This document shows, piece by piece, positions 7,293 to 15,828 of a stretch of 64,000 nucleotides of DNA. The notes under the pieces are model-generated. The model saw nothing but the letters and a program-made list of their open reading frames with translations, was not told the DNA's origin and made no database searches. Position numbers and translations under genes: made by a program. The DNA is from Calditrichia bacterium (GTDB lineage Bacteria; Calditrichota; Calditrichia; RBG-13-44-9; J075). Positions within the stretch are counted from its first letter, which is position 1. Every line of letters starts with the position of its first letter. The stretch spans positions 94,625 through 158,624 of the forward strand of contig JACKAP010000014.1 in assembly GCA_020635015.1 (NCBI GenBank), given 5' to 3'.

Positions 7293-8453
7293 ATGGCGTA
7301 TTCGTACCCTAGCCGTTTATCCGTTTTCATCTATGCCTGTGCAGCGCTGTTGCTGTTTAGCCTCTCCGCCCCGGCGCAGTGGACGCCCACGCCCAATGAC
7401 ACCCTGGTCTCCTACCGGGTGCAGCCCGACCAACAGGTCATTTTCCGAATTTATGCCCCCCAGGCAGAGAAATTGCTGCTGGGAGGAACCGACATTCCCG
7501 GCAATAACCAGGGCACGGCAATGAGCAAAGCCGACAATGGAGTCTGGCAGGTGACGGTCGGCCCACTGCCCCCGGGATCCTACCGCTATCTGTTTAATGT
7601 GGACGGCGTTTCGGTGGTCGATCCGCGCAACCCCCTCACCAGCCAGTCGAATATGAATACCTGGAGCCTGCTCCATGTAGAAGGCGCGGAATTTATGGAT
7701 ACGCAGAACGTCCCCCACGGCGCCGTCTCCGAGGTCACTTACTATTCCGCCTCGCTGAAGCGCTTCCGCCGGATGCATGTTTACACCCCGCCGGGGTACG
7801 AAAGCGGCAAGCATAAATATCCGGTCTTCTACCTGTTGCATGGCGCATTCGACTGCGACGATTCCTGGACGTCGGTGGGGCGAGCCGGGTTTATTCTCGA
7901 CAATCTGATCGCCCAAAAGAAAGCCAAACCGATGGTGGTGGTGATGCCGGCCGGCCATACCGGCCCCTTCCGCTTCGGGCAGCCGCTGCCGCCGGTTGAC
8001 GAATTTGTGGTCGATTTTATCAATGATATCATGCCGGCTGTGGAAAAGCGCTACCGGGTTTACACCGACCGCCGGCACCGGGCGATTGCCGGCTTATCGA
8101 TGGGCGGAGGTCATACGCTGAACATCGCCATCCCCGATTTGGAAAAATACGGTTATGTTGGGGTCTTCAGTTCGGGCATCTTCGGGATTGCCGGAGGCTT
8201 TGGCGCCGAGAGCGGCATGAAATGGGAAGAGCAGCACCTGGCCGAATTGGATGATGCCGCGGCGAAGAAGGATCTCCGGTTGATCTGGTTCGCTACCGGT
8301 AAGGAGGACTTCCTACTGGAAACCTCGCGAGCAACGGTAGCGATGCTCAAAAAACATGGATTTGATGTGGTTTATAAAGAAACCCCGGGCGCCCACACCT
8401 GGAACAATTGGCGCGAATATCTTTATGAGTTCGCCCCGCAGCTGTTTCAATAA
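7293..8453 (+). CDS. Secreted CE1-type esterase with N-terminal E-set (CBM48-like) domain
   Basis: A 386-residue protein with a signal peptide ending near APAQW. Residues about 45-135 form an Ig-like E-set domain of the CBM48 kind (DQQVIFRIYAPQAEKLLLGG, LPPGSYRYLFNVDG). Residues 150-386 are an alpha/beta hydrolase of the esterase D/feruloyl esterase type: YPVFYLLHG oxyanion strand, nucleophile Ser in GLSMGGGHTL, and the catalytic His in PGAHTWNNW near the end. This layout is known from xylan and ferulate esterases in polysaccharide-degrading bacteria. An AGGAGG site precedes the ATG. The downstream hydrolase starts 39 nt later, so the two likely form an operon. Confidence 0.88.
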   Translation: MAYSYPSRLSVFIYACAALLLFSLSAPAQWTPTPNDTLVSYRVQPDQQVIFRIYAPQAEKLLLGGTDIPGNNQGTAMSKADNGVWQVTVGPLPPGSYRYLFNVDGVSVVDPRNPLTSQSNMNTWSLLHVEGAEFMDTQNVPHGAVSEVTYYSASLKRFRRMHVYTPPGYESGKHKYPVFYLLHGAFDCDDSWTSVGRAGFILDNLIAQKKAKPMVVVMPAGHTGPFRFGQPLPPVDEFVVDFINDIMPAVEKRYRVYTDRRHRAIAGLSMGGGHTLNIAIPDLEKYGYVGVFSSGIFGIAGGFGAESGMKWEEQHLAELDDAAAKKDLRLIWFATGKEDFLLETSRATVAMLKKHGFDVVYKETPGAHTWNNWREYLYEFAPQLFQ

Positions 8454-8492
8454 CGGTCGAAATTCCAGCTTATTTGAATTAAGGAAAATGCG

Positions 8493-9548
8493 ATGAAAAC
8501 ATTTCTAAACCCGTTTCTCCTGGCAATCACGCTTATTGCATTTACGACGCTTCCGGCATGCTCACAAAGCACCGAATCCCCATCCGTCGAGGAATCCCAT
8601 GAATATGAGGTGACCCGGGACATCGAATGGGCGCAGCCGGGCGGGCACAGCCTGACCCTGGATATCTATGTGCCCAAAACCGGTAAAGCAAGCTACCCGG
8701 TGCTGGTCATCTTTCATGGCGGAGGATGGCTGATCAACGACAAATCTCCGATGACGAGCATGTCCGAGTATATTGCTAAAAATTCCGAATATGTGGTCTG
8801 CAATGTCAACTATCGCCTGCTGGTAGACGGGGGCAATACCATCCACATGAATCAAATTATCGAAGACGCCATGGGAGCAGTGCTGTGGGTGAAGGATCAT
8901 ATCGCAGCTTATAAAGGGGATCCGGCAAAATTGATTATCACCGGCGACAGCGCCGGCGGGCACCTCGCTTCAATGGTGGTATTGTGCGGCCACCAACTGG
9001 AATCGGATGGATTTACCGGCAATTCATTGGGATTTAATCCCACTTACCTGCCCCCTGGCAAGACAGCGGAAGCGGTTGCCGCCGGCAACGGCCTCGAAGT
9101 GCAGGCCGCGATACTGAGCTATGCGGCTTATGATATCTACGCCTCCTGCCTGGGCGGATTTGAAACTGCCGGCAATTTCTTCTGGTCGTTCTCAGGAGCA
9201 ACGCCCCGGGGCATTTTCGGGGACGGCATCAATGTTCAGGCGAATCCCGAATATTATAAAGCGGTTTCTCCAGTCTACAACATACCCTCGGCAACCGAGC
9301 GGAGCCTGCCGCCGCAGCTCTGCACGGTCGGCTCGGCCGATAATCTGGTCACTCCGGCTTCGGTACAGGATTTCGTGGCGAAGCTCCGGGAGAAGGGGCA
9401 CACGGCAGAATATTGGGAGCACCAGGGAAGGCCCCATGCTTATCTCGACGGCGGCAGAAATGAGTTCCTCGGCACCGAATTTGAGAAAGACGCCCCGCCC
9501 GCGCTCGACAAAATGATTGAATTCATGGATCAGGTGTTTGCGGAATAA
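8493..9548 (+). CDS. Alpha/beta hydrolase lipoprotein (BD-FAE/esterase type)
   Basis: A 351-residue exported hydrolase. The N-terminus has a lipobox (TTLPAC), so the mature protein is probably a lipoprotein. The fold is that of the BD-FAE/alpha/beta hydrolase-3 group: oxyanion motif HGGGW in LVIFHGGGWL, nucleophile elbow GDSAGGHL, an Asp near TVGSADNLV, and the catalytic His in HQGRPHAYL. These enzymes hydrolyse acyl esters, including acetyl or feruloyl groups on plant polysaccharides. The gene follows the CE1-type esterase by 39 nt and has an AAGGA site, which suggests joint use in removing ester decorations from sugars. Confidence 0.85.
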   Translation: MKTFLNPFLLAITLIAFTTLPACSQSTESPSVEESHEYEVTRDIEWAQPGGHSLTLDIYVPKTGKASYPVLVIFHGGGWLINDKSPMTSMSEYIAKNSEYVVCNVNYRLLVDGGNTIHMNQIIEDAMGAVLWVKDHIAAYKGDPAKLIITGDSAGGHLASMVVLCGHQLESDGFTGNSLGFNPTYLPPGKTAEAVAAGNGLEVQAAILSYAAYDIYASCLGGFETAGNFFWSFSGATPRGIFGDGINVQANPEYYKAVSPVYNIPSATERSLPPQLCTVGSADNLVTPASVQDFVAKLREKGHTAEYWEHQGRPHAYLDGGRNEFLGTEFEKDAPPALDKMIEFMDQVFAE

Positions 9549-9587
9549 TTTTTTGTTTATACTGAGAACCGGGTAAACGCTAATGAC

Positions 9588-9622
9588 ACGGGGTATGGGA
9601 CAAACTATTCCTATGCCCCATG
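9588..9622. terminator. Hairpin between convergent genes
   Basis: GGGGTATGGGA faces TCCTATGCCCC across an 8-nt loop. It lies between the stops of the hydrolase and creatininase genes and is a fair candidate for a bidirectional terminator, although no strong T-run follows directly on either strand. Confidence 0.45.
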
Positions 9623-9681
9623 TTTAGTATGCAGGAAATTTTTTTCGGCGCTTTGGCACGCCGGCAGCATCATGTCGTTAA

Positions 9682-10443
9682 TCATTCATAAAGCTGCTCA
9701 AGATTCGCTTTACTGATATCGTAAAACAAATCCGCCATCTTGGTGGTGACCGCTTTGAAAAACTTCTCACCTTTTTTCTTCGTAGCTTGCATTGGGCTGC
9801 CGACGCCGGTATCCTCGCTAATCTTCGACCAGGGGCGTTCTGCCCAGGCCCAGCCTTCGGAGAATGCCTTGATTTTGTTTTTCTTCTCCTTCCCGCTGCC
9901 CCACTGATCCTTGGGCAGCACCAGTTCCGGTTTGAGATAGAGCAGCAAGCTGGTTTCCATCTCTTCGGCATGATCGCCGGGGGCATCAAAGAACTGCTGG
10001 CGGTCGAGGGAGCGGAACCAGTCGGTGGCGCAGAAGAACATTTTCGGGAATTTCAATCCCAATTCCCGCAGCAGCGGTTTAAAATCATTGCCGCCGTGGC
10101 TGTTGAAGATCAGCAGTTTATAGATCCCCTGGCGGTTGAGCACCTCGGCAATATCGCCCAGGATGGCAAACTGGGTGCTGGGATTCAGATTGATATCGAG
10201 CAGAATATCCGCTTGGCCGGTATTGACGCCGAAGGGAACGGTGGGCAGCACGATCACCTTTGCTCCGCGGTCCCAGGCGAGCCGGGCGGCTTCTGCGGCG
10301 AGCGCATCCGCTTCGATGATGTCGGTCGCATAGGGCAGATGGTAATTATGCGCTTCGGTAGCCCCCCAGGGCAGCACCGCCAGTTCGAATTTAGCACCCT
10401 TCAGGGCTGCCCAGTTGGTTTCGGCCAGGATGTAAGGTCGCAT
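9682..10443 (-). CDS. Creatininase family protein
   Basis: A 253-residue protein of the creatininase/formamide hydrolase fold (PF02633). Metal-binding motifs are visible: PWGATEAHNYHLP gives the E-x-H...H set, ATDIIEADALA the Asp, and FNSHGGND the later His and Asn. Members hydrolyse cyclic amides such as creatinine or act on mycofactocin and riboflavin-pathway intermediates; the substrate is unclear here. The start is placed at ATG 10441-10443, which has an AAAGGA site. A longer frame upstream reads through a repeat element (10482-10571) and is not protein-like. The neighbouring esterases and galM suggest a catabolic setting. Confidence 0.85.
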   Translation of the reverse strand: MRPYILAETNWAALKGAKFELAVLPWGATEAHNYHLPYATDIIEADALAAEAARLAWDRGAKVIVLPTVPFGVNTGQADILLDINLNPSTQFAILGDIAEVLNRQGIYKLLIFNSHGGNDFKPLLRELGLKFPKMFFCATDWFRSLDRQQFFDAPGDHAEEMETSLLLYLKPELVLPKDQWGSGKEKKNKIKAFSEGWAWAERPWSKISEDTGVGSPMQATKKKGEKFFKAVTTKMADLFYDISKANLEQLYE

Positions 10444-10481
10444 GTGTTTTCCTTTGTATTCAGTTAAAAGACGGAGAATTT

Positions 10482-10571
10482 TTGCATGGGGCATGGGGCA
10501 TGGTGTAATACAGTGCGGGTGTCGGAACCTGCGCTCGTACAATCCGGCGCCGTGCCCCTTGCCCCATGCAA
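10482..10571. repeat. CATGGGG-type hairpin element, copy 1
   Basis: A 90-bp element with inverted ends TTGCATGGGGC and GCCCCATGCAA. The core, read on the minus strand, contains GCGCAGGTTCCGACACCCGC followed by ACTGTATTACACCATGC. Two further copies lie at 19171-19274 and 60827-60924. Copy 1 lies just upstream of the creatininase start. Confidence 0.85.
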
Positions 10572-10592
10572 TCACACTTTAAACTGCTCGCA

Positions 10593-11642
10593 TTATGAGC
10601 GAAATCGGTATTCCGTCGTGCTTCGGTAAACCTCTCCCGGATTCAGGGCCGGGGAAGGGAATGCCGGCTGATTGGGCGAGTCGGGAAAATGCTGGGTTTC
10701 CAGGCACAAGCCGGAACGGGCCGGATAGGCCGCCCCCTCCTTGCCGGGGATAGAACCATCGAGGAAGTTCCCGCTGTAAAACTGCACCCCCGGCGCGTCG
10801 CTCCACACTTCCATGCTGCGACCGGAAGCGGGATCACGCAGAGTGGCGATTTGGGTCAGGGCGTCTCCGGAATGCCGGCGGATCACCCAATTATGATCGT
10901 ACCCCCTGCCCAATTGCAGTTGCGGATGCGCTTGATCCACCCGCGCACCGATCGCCGTGGGTCGGCGGAAATCAAAAGGGGTTCCGGCGACCGAATGAAG
11001 CTCGCCGGTAGGGATCTGCTGTTCATTGACCGGTGTAAACGCATCGGCGTTGATCATCAACTCATGATCCAGAATGCGCCCGCTGCCGTGCCCCGCCAGA
11101 TTGAAATAGCTATGCTGGGTCAGGCTACAGACGGTCGGCCGGTCGCTGACCGCTTCGTAATCGACTCGCAGACGGTTGTCATCACTGAGGGTATAGATGA
11201 CCCGGCAATCTAAATTTCCCGGGTAGCCCTCTTCACCATCGCTGCTACGGTAAGTCAATGCCACGCCGCTGCCGGCAGCGTTTTCAAAAGCGGCCGCGTT
11301 CCACAGCCCCCGGTTAAATCCCCGCACACCCCCGTGCAGGTGATTGGGCCCGTTGTTGGCCGCCAGGGCATAGGTTTTCCCATTGAGCACAAACCGGCCT
11401 CCGGCGATGCGGTTGGCGTAGCGGCCGATCAGCGCACCGAGGTAGAACGGGTCTCGCAGATAATCATCCAGCCGGTCGTATCCCAAAACGACATCAGCCA
11501 ACCGGCCGTCAGGGCCGGGCAGCTTCAGCGAGACGATAATGCCGCCGTAATTGGTGACGCTCATTTCCATTCCGGCGGCGTTGGTCAGGGTATAAAGATC
11601 TGCCGTTTGTCCGCCGGGCAATGTTCCGAATACGGTTTTCAT
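10593..11642 (-). CDS. galM: Aldose 1-epimerase (galactose mutarotase)
   Basis: A 349-residue galactose mutarotase. Recognised motifs are YANRIAGGRFVLNGKTY, the catalytic His in NHLHGG, the second His and stretch SLTQHSYFNLAGHG, the sugar-binding DHNW in RGYDHNWVI, and the catalytic Glu in SGLCLETQHFPDSPNQ near the C-terminus. It interconverts alpha and beta forms of galactose or glucose at the head of the Leloir pathway. The start ATG directly abuts the stop of the decaheme cytochrome gene, so the two genes appear cotranscribed although no functional link is known. Length and motifs match typical GalM. Confidence 0.95.
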   Translation of the reverse strand: MKTVFGTLPGGQTADLYTLTNAAGMEMSVTNYGGIIVSLKLPGPDGRLADVVLGYDRLDDYLRDPFYLGALIGRYANRIAGGRFVLNGKTYALAANNGPNHLHGGVRGFNRGLWNAAAFENAAGSGVALTYRSSDGEEGYPGNLDCRVIYTLSDDNRLRVDYEAVSDRPTVCSLTQHSYFNLAGHGSGRILDHELMINADAFTPVNEQQIPTGELHSVAGTPFDFRRPTAIGARVDQAHPQLQLGRGYDHNWVIRRHSGDALTQIATLRDPASGRSMEVWSDAPGVQFYSGNFLDGSIPGKEGAAYPARSGLCLETQHFPDSPNQPAFPSPALNPGEVYRSTTEYRFRS

Positions 11643-12548
11643 CTAATCATCGTCATCATCATGGTCCCGCCGCCGACCTTCCCGCCGGCGTTCTCCTTCC
11701 CGCCCCCGGCCGCGGATGTCGTGCTCGTCCCCGCTGCGGTGGCATTCAACACAATTTTCGAAATTACGAATCCCCTCTTTGCGATGCTCCCGGGCAATCC
11801 CGGCCGGGGTATGCTCGTGGCAACCGTAGCAGGTATACTCGGAAAACTTCCGGGCATTCTGGTGGCACTTGCGACAGTCGGCCGGATGGTGTCGGTCGAA
11901 GCGGAAATACTGATCATGAGCAAAGGTGGCCGGCCGCCAGCCGCCAGTAGTGTGGCAGTCCGCGCAGTTTTCCCCCACCTGGCGGTGAAGATCGTCCTCG
12001 GGCCGGATATTCCGATGACAACCGGCGCAATTGCCCGCCATATTGCCGACAATGTGGTTATGGTCGAAGGAGGCCGGCCGCCAGCCGTCGGTCCGGTGAC
12101 AGGCGGCGCAATTCTCTGCTAGCTGCGGATGCAGTTGATCAGCCGGGCGCTGCTGCCGGTGACAGCCGGCACAGTCGTTGCGCAGATTGGCCGGGAAAAG
12201 CTGGTGGGAAAATTTTCCGGAAATTTGCAGCGCCGCTGCCCCCCGATGGTCGCTGTGGCAATCGGCGCAGGGGATCTCAGCCAGATGCTGATGGAACTGC
12301 ACCTTCTCCGCCGCGGCCGGCAAGGACGTACCGGCGACGCTCATCACCCCGATCTGTGCCGGCGGGTGACAGGCCGCGCACTTTTCAGCCGGGGTTCCCC
12401 CAAAAGGGGCATGGCAGGCCAGACAGTCGTTGCGGATCTCCCGGTGACCTTCCAGCAGTTCGCCGGGATTGACCAGAGCATGGGGATAGTAGAACAGCAA
12501 GGCGGTAAATGCCGCCACTGCAATGAGGTGAAACAGGGCCGGTTTCAT
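11643..12548 (-). CDS. Decaheme c-type cytochrome
   Basis: A 301-residue exported protein with ten CxxCH heme-binding motifs (CLACH near residue 42, then CAACH, CADCH, CAGCH, CAACH, CAGCH, CADCH, CRKCH, CYGCH, CVECH). The N-terminal helix PALFHLIAVAAFTALLFYY may be a signal peptide or membrane anchor. Repeated segments such as DGWRPASFDHNHIV and GGWRPATFAHDQYF supply distal His ligands in the style of cytochrome c7/c3 modules. The C-terminus is odd: Arg- and Glu-rich, ending in five Asp. It probably carries electrons in the periplasm. The membrane cytochrome gene lies 3 nt upstream and is the likely quinol-side partner. Confidence 0.9.
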   Translation of the reverse strand: MKPALFHLIAVAAFTALLFYYPHALVNPGELLEGHREIRNDCLACHAPFGGTPAEKCAACHPPAQIGVMSVAGTSLPAAAEKVQFHQHLAEIPCADCHSDHRGAAALQISGKFSHQLFPANLRNDCAGCHRQQRPADQLHPQLAENCAACHRTDGWRPASFDHNHIVGNMAGNCAGCHRNIRPEDDLHRQVGENCADCHTTGGWRPATFAHDQYFRFDRHHPADCRKCHQNARKFSEYTCYGCHEHTPAGIAREHRKEGIRNFENCVECHRSGDEHDIRGRGREGERRREGRRRDHDDDDD

Positions 12549-12551
12549 TAC

Positions 12552-13145
12552 TTATTTCCAGTTCCAGAAGAAAAAGATCGACAGTATATGTAAGATCGCC
12601 AGAGTGACGAACACCATGACGAAAGGAATATGCACCATCCGCCACTGCGTCATGAGGCGCAGGGTCAAAGCGTCCCAGAAGAGCTGCTTTTCGATTTCCT
12701 CCTCGCTCAGCCCGCCAGCAGCAAGGGTCTGCTGCTTATTGCGCAGTGCTTCCCGGGAGCGGCGCAGTAAAAATTTGCCGATGTGCCCGCTGGCCACCAC
12801 CAGCATCATCGCCCCGGCAGCCAGCCAGGGCAGCAGGGCCTGAAAATGGATTCCGGAATGCACCAGGATCATCATCGCCCCGGCCCAGGCGAGGTACTCG
12901 TGCAGCGCCAGCATTCCGCGAGGAGATCCGGCTTCGATCAAACGCCGCTTGCGCAGCGAATAGAGGAAGGAGAGCAGGATCAACAAAGTCCCGGCAATGC
13001 CGAGATAACGCCCAACCCCGGGAAAACCGAACAAGTGCAGCAGATAGTCAAGCAGGATCGCGGCAACGATCAGGGCAAAGTAGGAGAAGATCAGGGGGAA
13101 GAATTTTTTGAATAGCAACGGGCATCCTGGGGTCGTTTGTGTCAC
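12552..13145 (-). CDS. Five-helix membrane protein, probable b-type cytochrome partner
   Basis: A 197-residue integral membrane protein with about five helices: FFPLIFSYFALIVAAILLDY, YLGIAGTLLILLSFLYSL, LALHEYLAWAGAMMILVHSG, LPWLAAGAMMLVVASGH and VHIPFVMVFVTLAILHILSI. Histidines sit within or at the ends of helices 3, 4 and 5 (HEYLAW, HSGIHF, GHIGKF, VHIPF, LHILS), the pattern expected for heme b ligation as in cytochrome b561 or ferric reductase-like proteins. It is the first gene of a transcript with the decaheme cytochrome, so a membrane quinol-to-periplasm electron path is inferred. Exact family not recognised. Confidence 0.7.
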   Translation of the reverse strand: MTQTTPGCPLLFKKFFPLIFSYFALIVAAILLDYLLHLFGFPGVGRYLGIAGTLLILLSFLYSLRKRRLIEAGSPRGMLALHEYLAWAGAMMILVHSGIHFQALLPWLAAGAMMLVVASGHIGKFLLRRSREALRNKQQTLAAGGLSEEEIEKQLFWDALTLRLMTQWRMVHIPFVMVFVTLAILHILSIFFFWNWK

Positions 13146-13502
13146 TATTTGCTAAGTTTAATAGAGCAAAACTTACGAATCCGCAGTATTTTAATCAACG
13201 CGATTATTTTTTACCGTTTCTCCGATTTTAGTCTGGTGTAATGCGGCGCGGGACAATATATTGCCTTTCCAGGAAAATTTCGGGCAAACGACCATATGGC
13301 GGAGGAATGAGATGCTTTTTTTGCCACGGATTAACACGGATTTTTTTGCCACGAATTTACGCGAATTGACACGAATGGACTGATGACCAACAACCAATGA
13401 CCAACAACCAATGACCAAATGACAACTGATCGGTGACCACCGATCACTACAACTGATAACTGAAAACTGACAACTGAGAACTAACCCCCCTTCGGAGCAC
13501 CG
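13146..13502. other. 357-nt intergenic region between divergent genes
   Basis: 13146-13315 is plain sequence upstream of the membrane cytochrome gene; no clear promoter found. 13316-13485 is a mosaic repeat, listed separately. No gene recognised. Confidence 0.6.
13316..13485. repeat. Mosaic repeat with heptamers and an 18-bp palindrome
   Basis: Begins with TTTTGCCACGGATTAACACG and CACGAATTTACGCGAATT words, continues with ACCAACA/ACCAATG heptamers, then the palindrome GATCGGTGACCACCGATC at 13428-13445 (one mismatch pair at the centre), and ends with AACTGAT/AACTGAA/AACTGAC/AACTGAG heptamers. The palindrome plus ACTACAA is shared, inverted, with 22781-22805. Confidence 0.8.
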
Positions 13503-14306
13503 ATGTCGATGAAGGTCCTCAAACACAACCCCAAAAACTTTACCGAGATCTGGCAGGATGTTTATCCGATCCATGCTTATCAGGTGGATGTGGAACGGCG
13601 GCTGACGGCGCCGATGCTCTGCCGGGTGATGGAGGAGTCGGCCTGGCGCCATGCCGAGCATCTGGAATTGGGATTCTCCCACCTGCAGGAAAAGGGATTG
13701 GTGTGGGTGCTGGCACGGCTCTATCTTAAGATCGATGCCTATCCGCTGTGGGGCGACCAACTGCACGTGCATACGTTTCCCAGCGGCAGCGACCGCCTGT
13801 TCTGCTACCGCGATTTTCAGCTATCCGATCAAACCGGAAAGACGATCGGGGAAGCCGGCACCTCCTGGTTCGTGATCGATACCGTTGCACGCAAGCCACA
13901 ATCGACTCGCAGCTATATGACCCTGGAATCCCATGATGACCTGGTGCAAAAACACCTCGGGCAATTGAAAAAACTCCCCGCAGCCGGCGGGCAGGATCAC
14001 AGTGACACCATCCGGGTGCGCTATCAGGATATCGACATCAACGGGCATGTCAACAACGTGCGCTACCTCGACTGGATGCTCGACAGCTTTCGGTTGCATT
14101 TTCATCAACAGCACCGACTGCGCGAACTGCAGATCAATTTCCTGGCGGAATCATTTTACGAAGATCAGCTTCAGGTCGTTTACGCGCAACTAAACGACCG
14201 CACCTTCCGTCATGAGATTGTGCGCCTGTCCGATCAAATCGCGGTATGCCGGGCGGTGACAGGATGGGTACCGAATGCGGATTTCGGAATGCGGAATGCG
14301 GAATGA
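13503..14306 (+). CDS. Acyl-ACP thioesterase (FatA/FatB-like, double hotdog)
   Basis: A 267-residue protein with two hotdog domains. Domain 1 includes IHAYQVDVERRLTAPMLCRV and the helix ESAWRHAEHLELG; domain 2 has the catalytic region RYQDIDINGHVNNVRYLDW, with the Asp, Asn and His expected in bacterial acyl-ACP thioesterases (PF01643). It releases free fatty acids from acyl carrier protein in the cytoplasm. The start ATG has a GGAG site 6 nt upstream. The last residues (PNADFGMRNAE) are encoded by a period-7 repeat (GAATGCG) that also supplies the stop, so the native C-terminus appears replaced by intergenic repeat sequence. Confidence 0.9.
   Translation: MSMKVLKHNPKNFTEIWQDVYPIHAYQVDVERRLTAPMLCRVMEESAWRHAEHLELGFSHLQEKGLVWVLARLYLKIDAYPLWGDQLHVHTFPSGSDRLFCYRDFQLSDQTGKTIGEAGTSWFVIDTVARKPQSTRSYMTLESHDDLVQKHLGQLKKLPAAGGQDHSDTIRVRYQDIDINGHVNNVRYLDWMLDSFRLHFHQQHRLRELQINFLAESFYEDQLQVVYAQLNDRTFRHEIVRLSDQIAVCRAVTGWVPNADFGMRNAE
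14273..14306. repeat. GAATGCG heptamer array overlapping a gene end
   Basis: Units GAATGCG, GATTTCG, GAATGCG, GAATGCG, GAATGAT in steps of seven. They encode the final residues and stop of the thioesterase gene. Confidence 0.85.
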
Positions 14307-14342
14307 TCGAGTGCGAGATGAAAAGGCGTAGAGCATGGAGCG

Positions 14343-14380
14343 TTTTTTTGCCACGAATTTACGCGAATGAACCCGAATGA
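14343..14380. repeat. TTTTTTTGCCACGAATTTACG repeat word
   Basis: Matches the CACGAATTTACGCGAAT module found at 13341-13377 and, slightly changed, near 7120. It lies in the gap between the thioesterase and DUF1579 genes. Confidence 0.7.
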
Positions 14381-14456
14381 TGCCGCAGCCCAATGACAGC
14401 CGCAGGCTCAATTAACGCCCGAAGGGCCAATGACAAATCACATAAAGGAGATACCA

Positions 14457-14954
14457 ATGAGTCAAAATAAACTGGATCAATCCCTCGCGCCCGGCGGGGC
14501 GCATCATCAACTGGCGCAACTGGTGGGTGAATGGGAAGGGGAGACCCGTACCTGGTTCGAGCCGGGTAAGTTGGCAGACACGTCGCCGGTTAAAGGGACC
14601 ATACGTCCGGTGCTGGGCGGGCGCTTTGTTCTACACGAGTACGAGGGTGCGCTGCAAGGCAAGCCGTTACAGGGACTTGCGATCTATGGCTATTATATCG
14701 CCAAAGGGAAATATGAAACGGCCTGGATCAACAGCTTCCACATGGGTACCGGCATCTTATTCTCATCCGGGGAAGGGAAAGAACGCGGCTTTTCCGTGTT
14801 GGGCAGCTACGAAGATTTCACCGGCGGGCCGCCCTGGGGCTGGCGTACCGAGATCGAGATCCATGATGCGGATCATATCACCATCACCGCCTATAACGTG
14901 ACGCCGGACGGCGAGGAGGCGAAGGCGGTGGAGACGGTGTACACGCGCAAATAA
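14457..14954 (+). CDS. DUF1579 family protein
   Basis: A 165-residue cytoplasmic protein matching the DUF1579 pattern: QLVGEWEGETRTWFEPGK at the N-terminus, then a repeated small beta-barrel with LGGRFVLHEYEG, LAIYGYYIAKGKYETAW and the late VTPDGEEAKAVETVY. The family is widespread and resembles lipocalin-like barrels, but no reaction is established. The start is placed at ATG 14457, which follows a perfect AAAGGAG site by 7 nt; an upstream ATG at 14430 lacks one. The next gene starts 18 nt downstream and encodes a related exported protein, so they form an operon. Confidence 0.85.
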   Translation: MSQNKLDQSLAPGGAHHQLAQLVGEWEGETRTWFEPGKLADTSPVKGTIRPVLGGRFVLHEYEGALQGKPLQGLAIYGYYIAKGKYETAWINSFHMGTGILFSSGEGKERGFSVLGSYEDFTGGPPWGWRTEIEIHDADHITITAYNVTPDGEEAKAVETVYTRK

Positions 14955-14972
14955 AAGGGGGACGGGATCATT

Positions 14973-15521
14973 ATGAAAAATTATTTAACCTGGTTCTCAA
15001 TACAACTGTTGATATTGCTGACAGTAAATGTTGTTGCCGTCGCTCAGGAAGAAATTCCCTCCCGGTGCTGGCATGAAGAACTCGATGAGCTCTCTTTTTT
15101 AGAGGGCGCCTGGACTTTCGATTCAAACGTCCGCCTGGGAAATGGGGTTTGGGAGAGAGATACTTCGCAATCCATCATTAAAACCGATTTTCAGAATTGC
15201 ATGTACAGCGAGACGATCGTCGGGAAACGGCAAGGGCACGCTTTTGAGGCGCGGAGCCATTTTACCTATAATGCCATTGCCAAGCGTTATCAGAAACTGT
15301 GGATCGATTCGGAACACGGCTCGATGATCTTGTATGAAGGCGGCAAGGATGAAGCCGGCGTATGGATTTTCGAGACCGAAATCGCTTTCGGAGAGCGGGT
15401 GGTAAAATTCCGCCACCAGTATACGATCGAGAATGCCGATTCGTTTTCGATGCAAAGCCAACGCTCCCCGGATGGGGGTAAGAGTTGGATAACCACCTGG
15501 GAAGCACGGTATCATCGATAG
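14973..15521 (+). CDS. Exported DUF1579-like protein
   Basis: A 182-residue protein with a clear signal peptide (WFSIQLLILLTVNVVAVAQ). The mature part begins with LDELSFLEGAWTFDSNVR and contains the E-x-R-S-H-F-T-Y-N strand pattern, KLWIDSEHGSMIL and a C-terminal SPDGGKSWITTWEARY, which parallels the DUF1579/DUF1570-type lipocalin-like barrel of the gene upstream. It may be a periplasmic paralogue of that protein. Two cysteines remain in the mature part. No enzymatic motif is visible. Its position, 18 nt after the DUF1579 gene, indicates cotranscription. Confidence 0.7.
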   Translation: MKNYLTWFSIQLLILLTVNVVAVAQEEIPSRCWHEELDELSFLEGAWTFDSNVRLGNGVWERDTSQSIIKTDFQNCMYSETIVGKRQGHAFEARSHFTYNAIAKRYQKLWIDSEHGSMILYEGGKDEAGVWIFETEIAFGERVVKFRHQYTIENADSFSMQSQRSPDGGKSWITTWEARYHR

Positions 15522-15828
15522 CAATGTGATCAGTACACTTCCCGGCATCCCTATATTCTATATTCCCTCGGTTCAATAAACTTGTGTTTGGATGTATAGA
15601 ATTGCTTAAGATTAATTTTAATGGGAATTACTTGCATAAGTAATCCCTAACCGGTATATTTTTCCGGCCACTCCAATTTTCAACAAAATACCTGATCCTG
15701 CAATATCAAGCTTTGGATGGGAAATTATTGCCTAATCCAACCGGCGCCGCTAATCCAACTCGATAAAATTCGGTTCGCCCGTTTATCGTGACAATGATTC
15801 CACTTCCTTATCCAGAGGAGATTGTGAT
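15522..15828. other. 307-nt AT-richer intergenic region
   Basis: Free of the word repeats seen elsewhere. A short inverted repeat GGGAATTACTT/AAGTAATCCC lies at 15623-15647 and could be an operator or weak terminator. No gene recognised. Confidence 0.5.

Noticed and set aside
10444..10575. N-terminal extension of the creatininase-family protein
   Set aside because: The extra 44 residues are encoded by the CATGGGG-type element; the ATG at 10443 has a good ribosome site.
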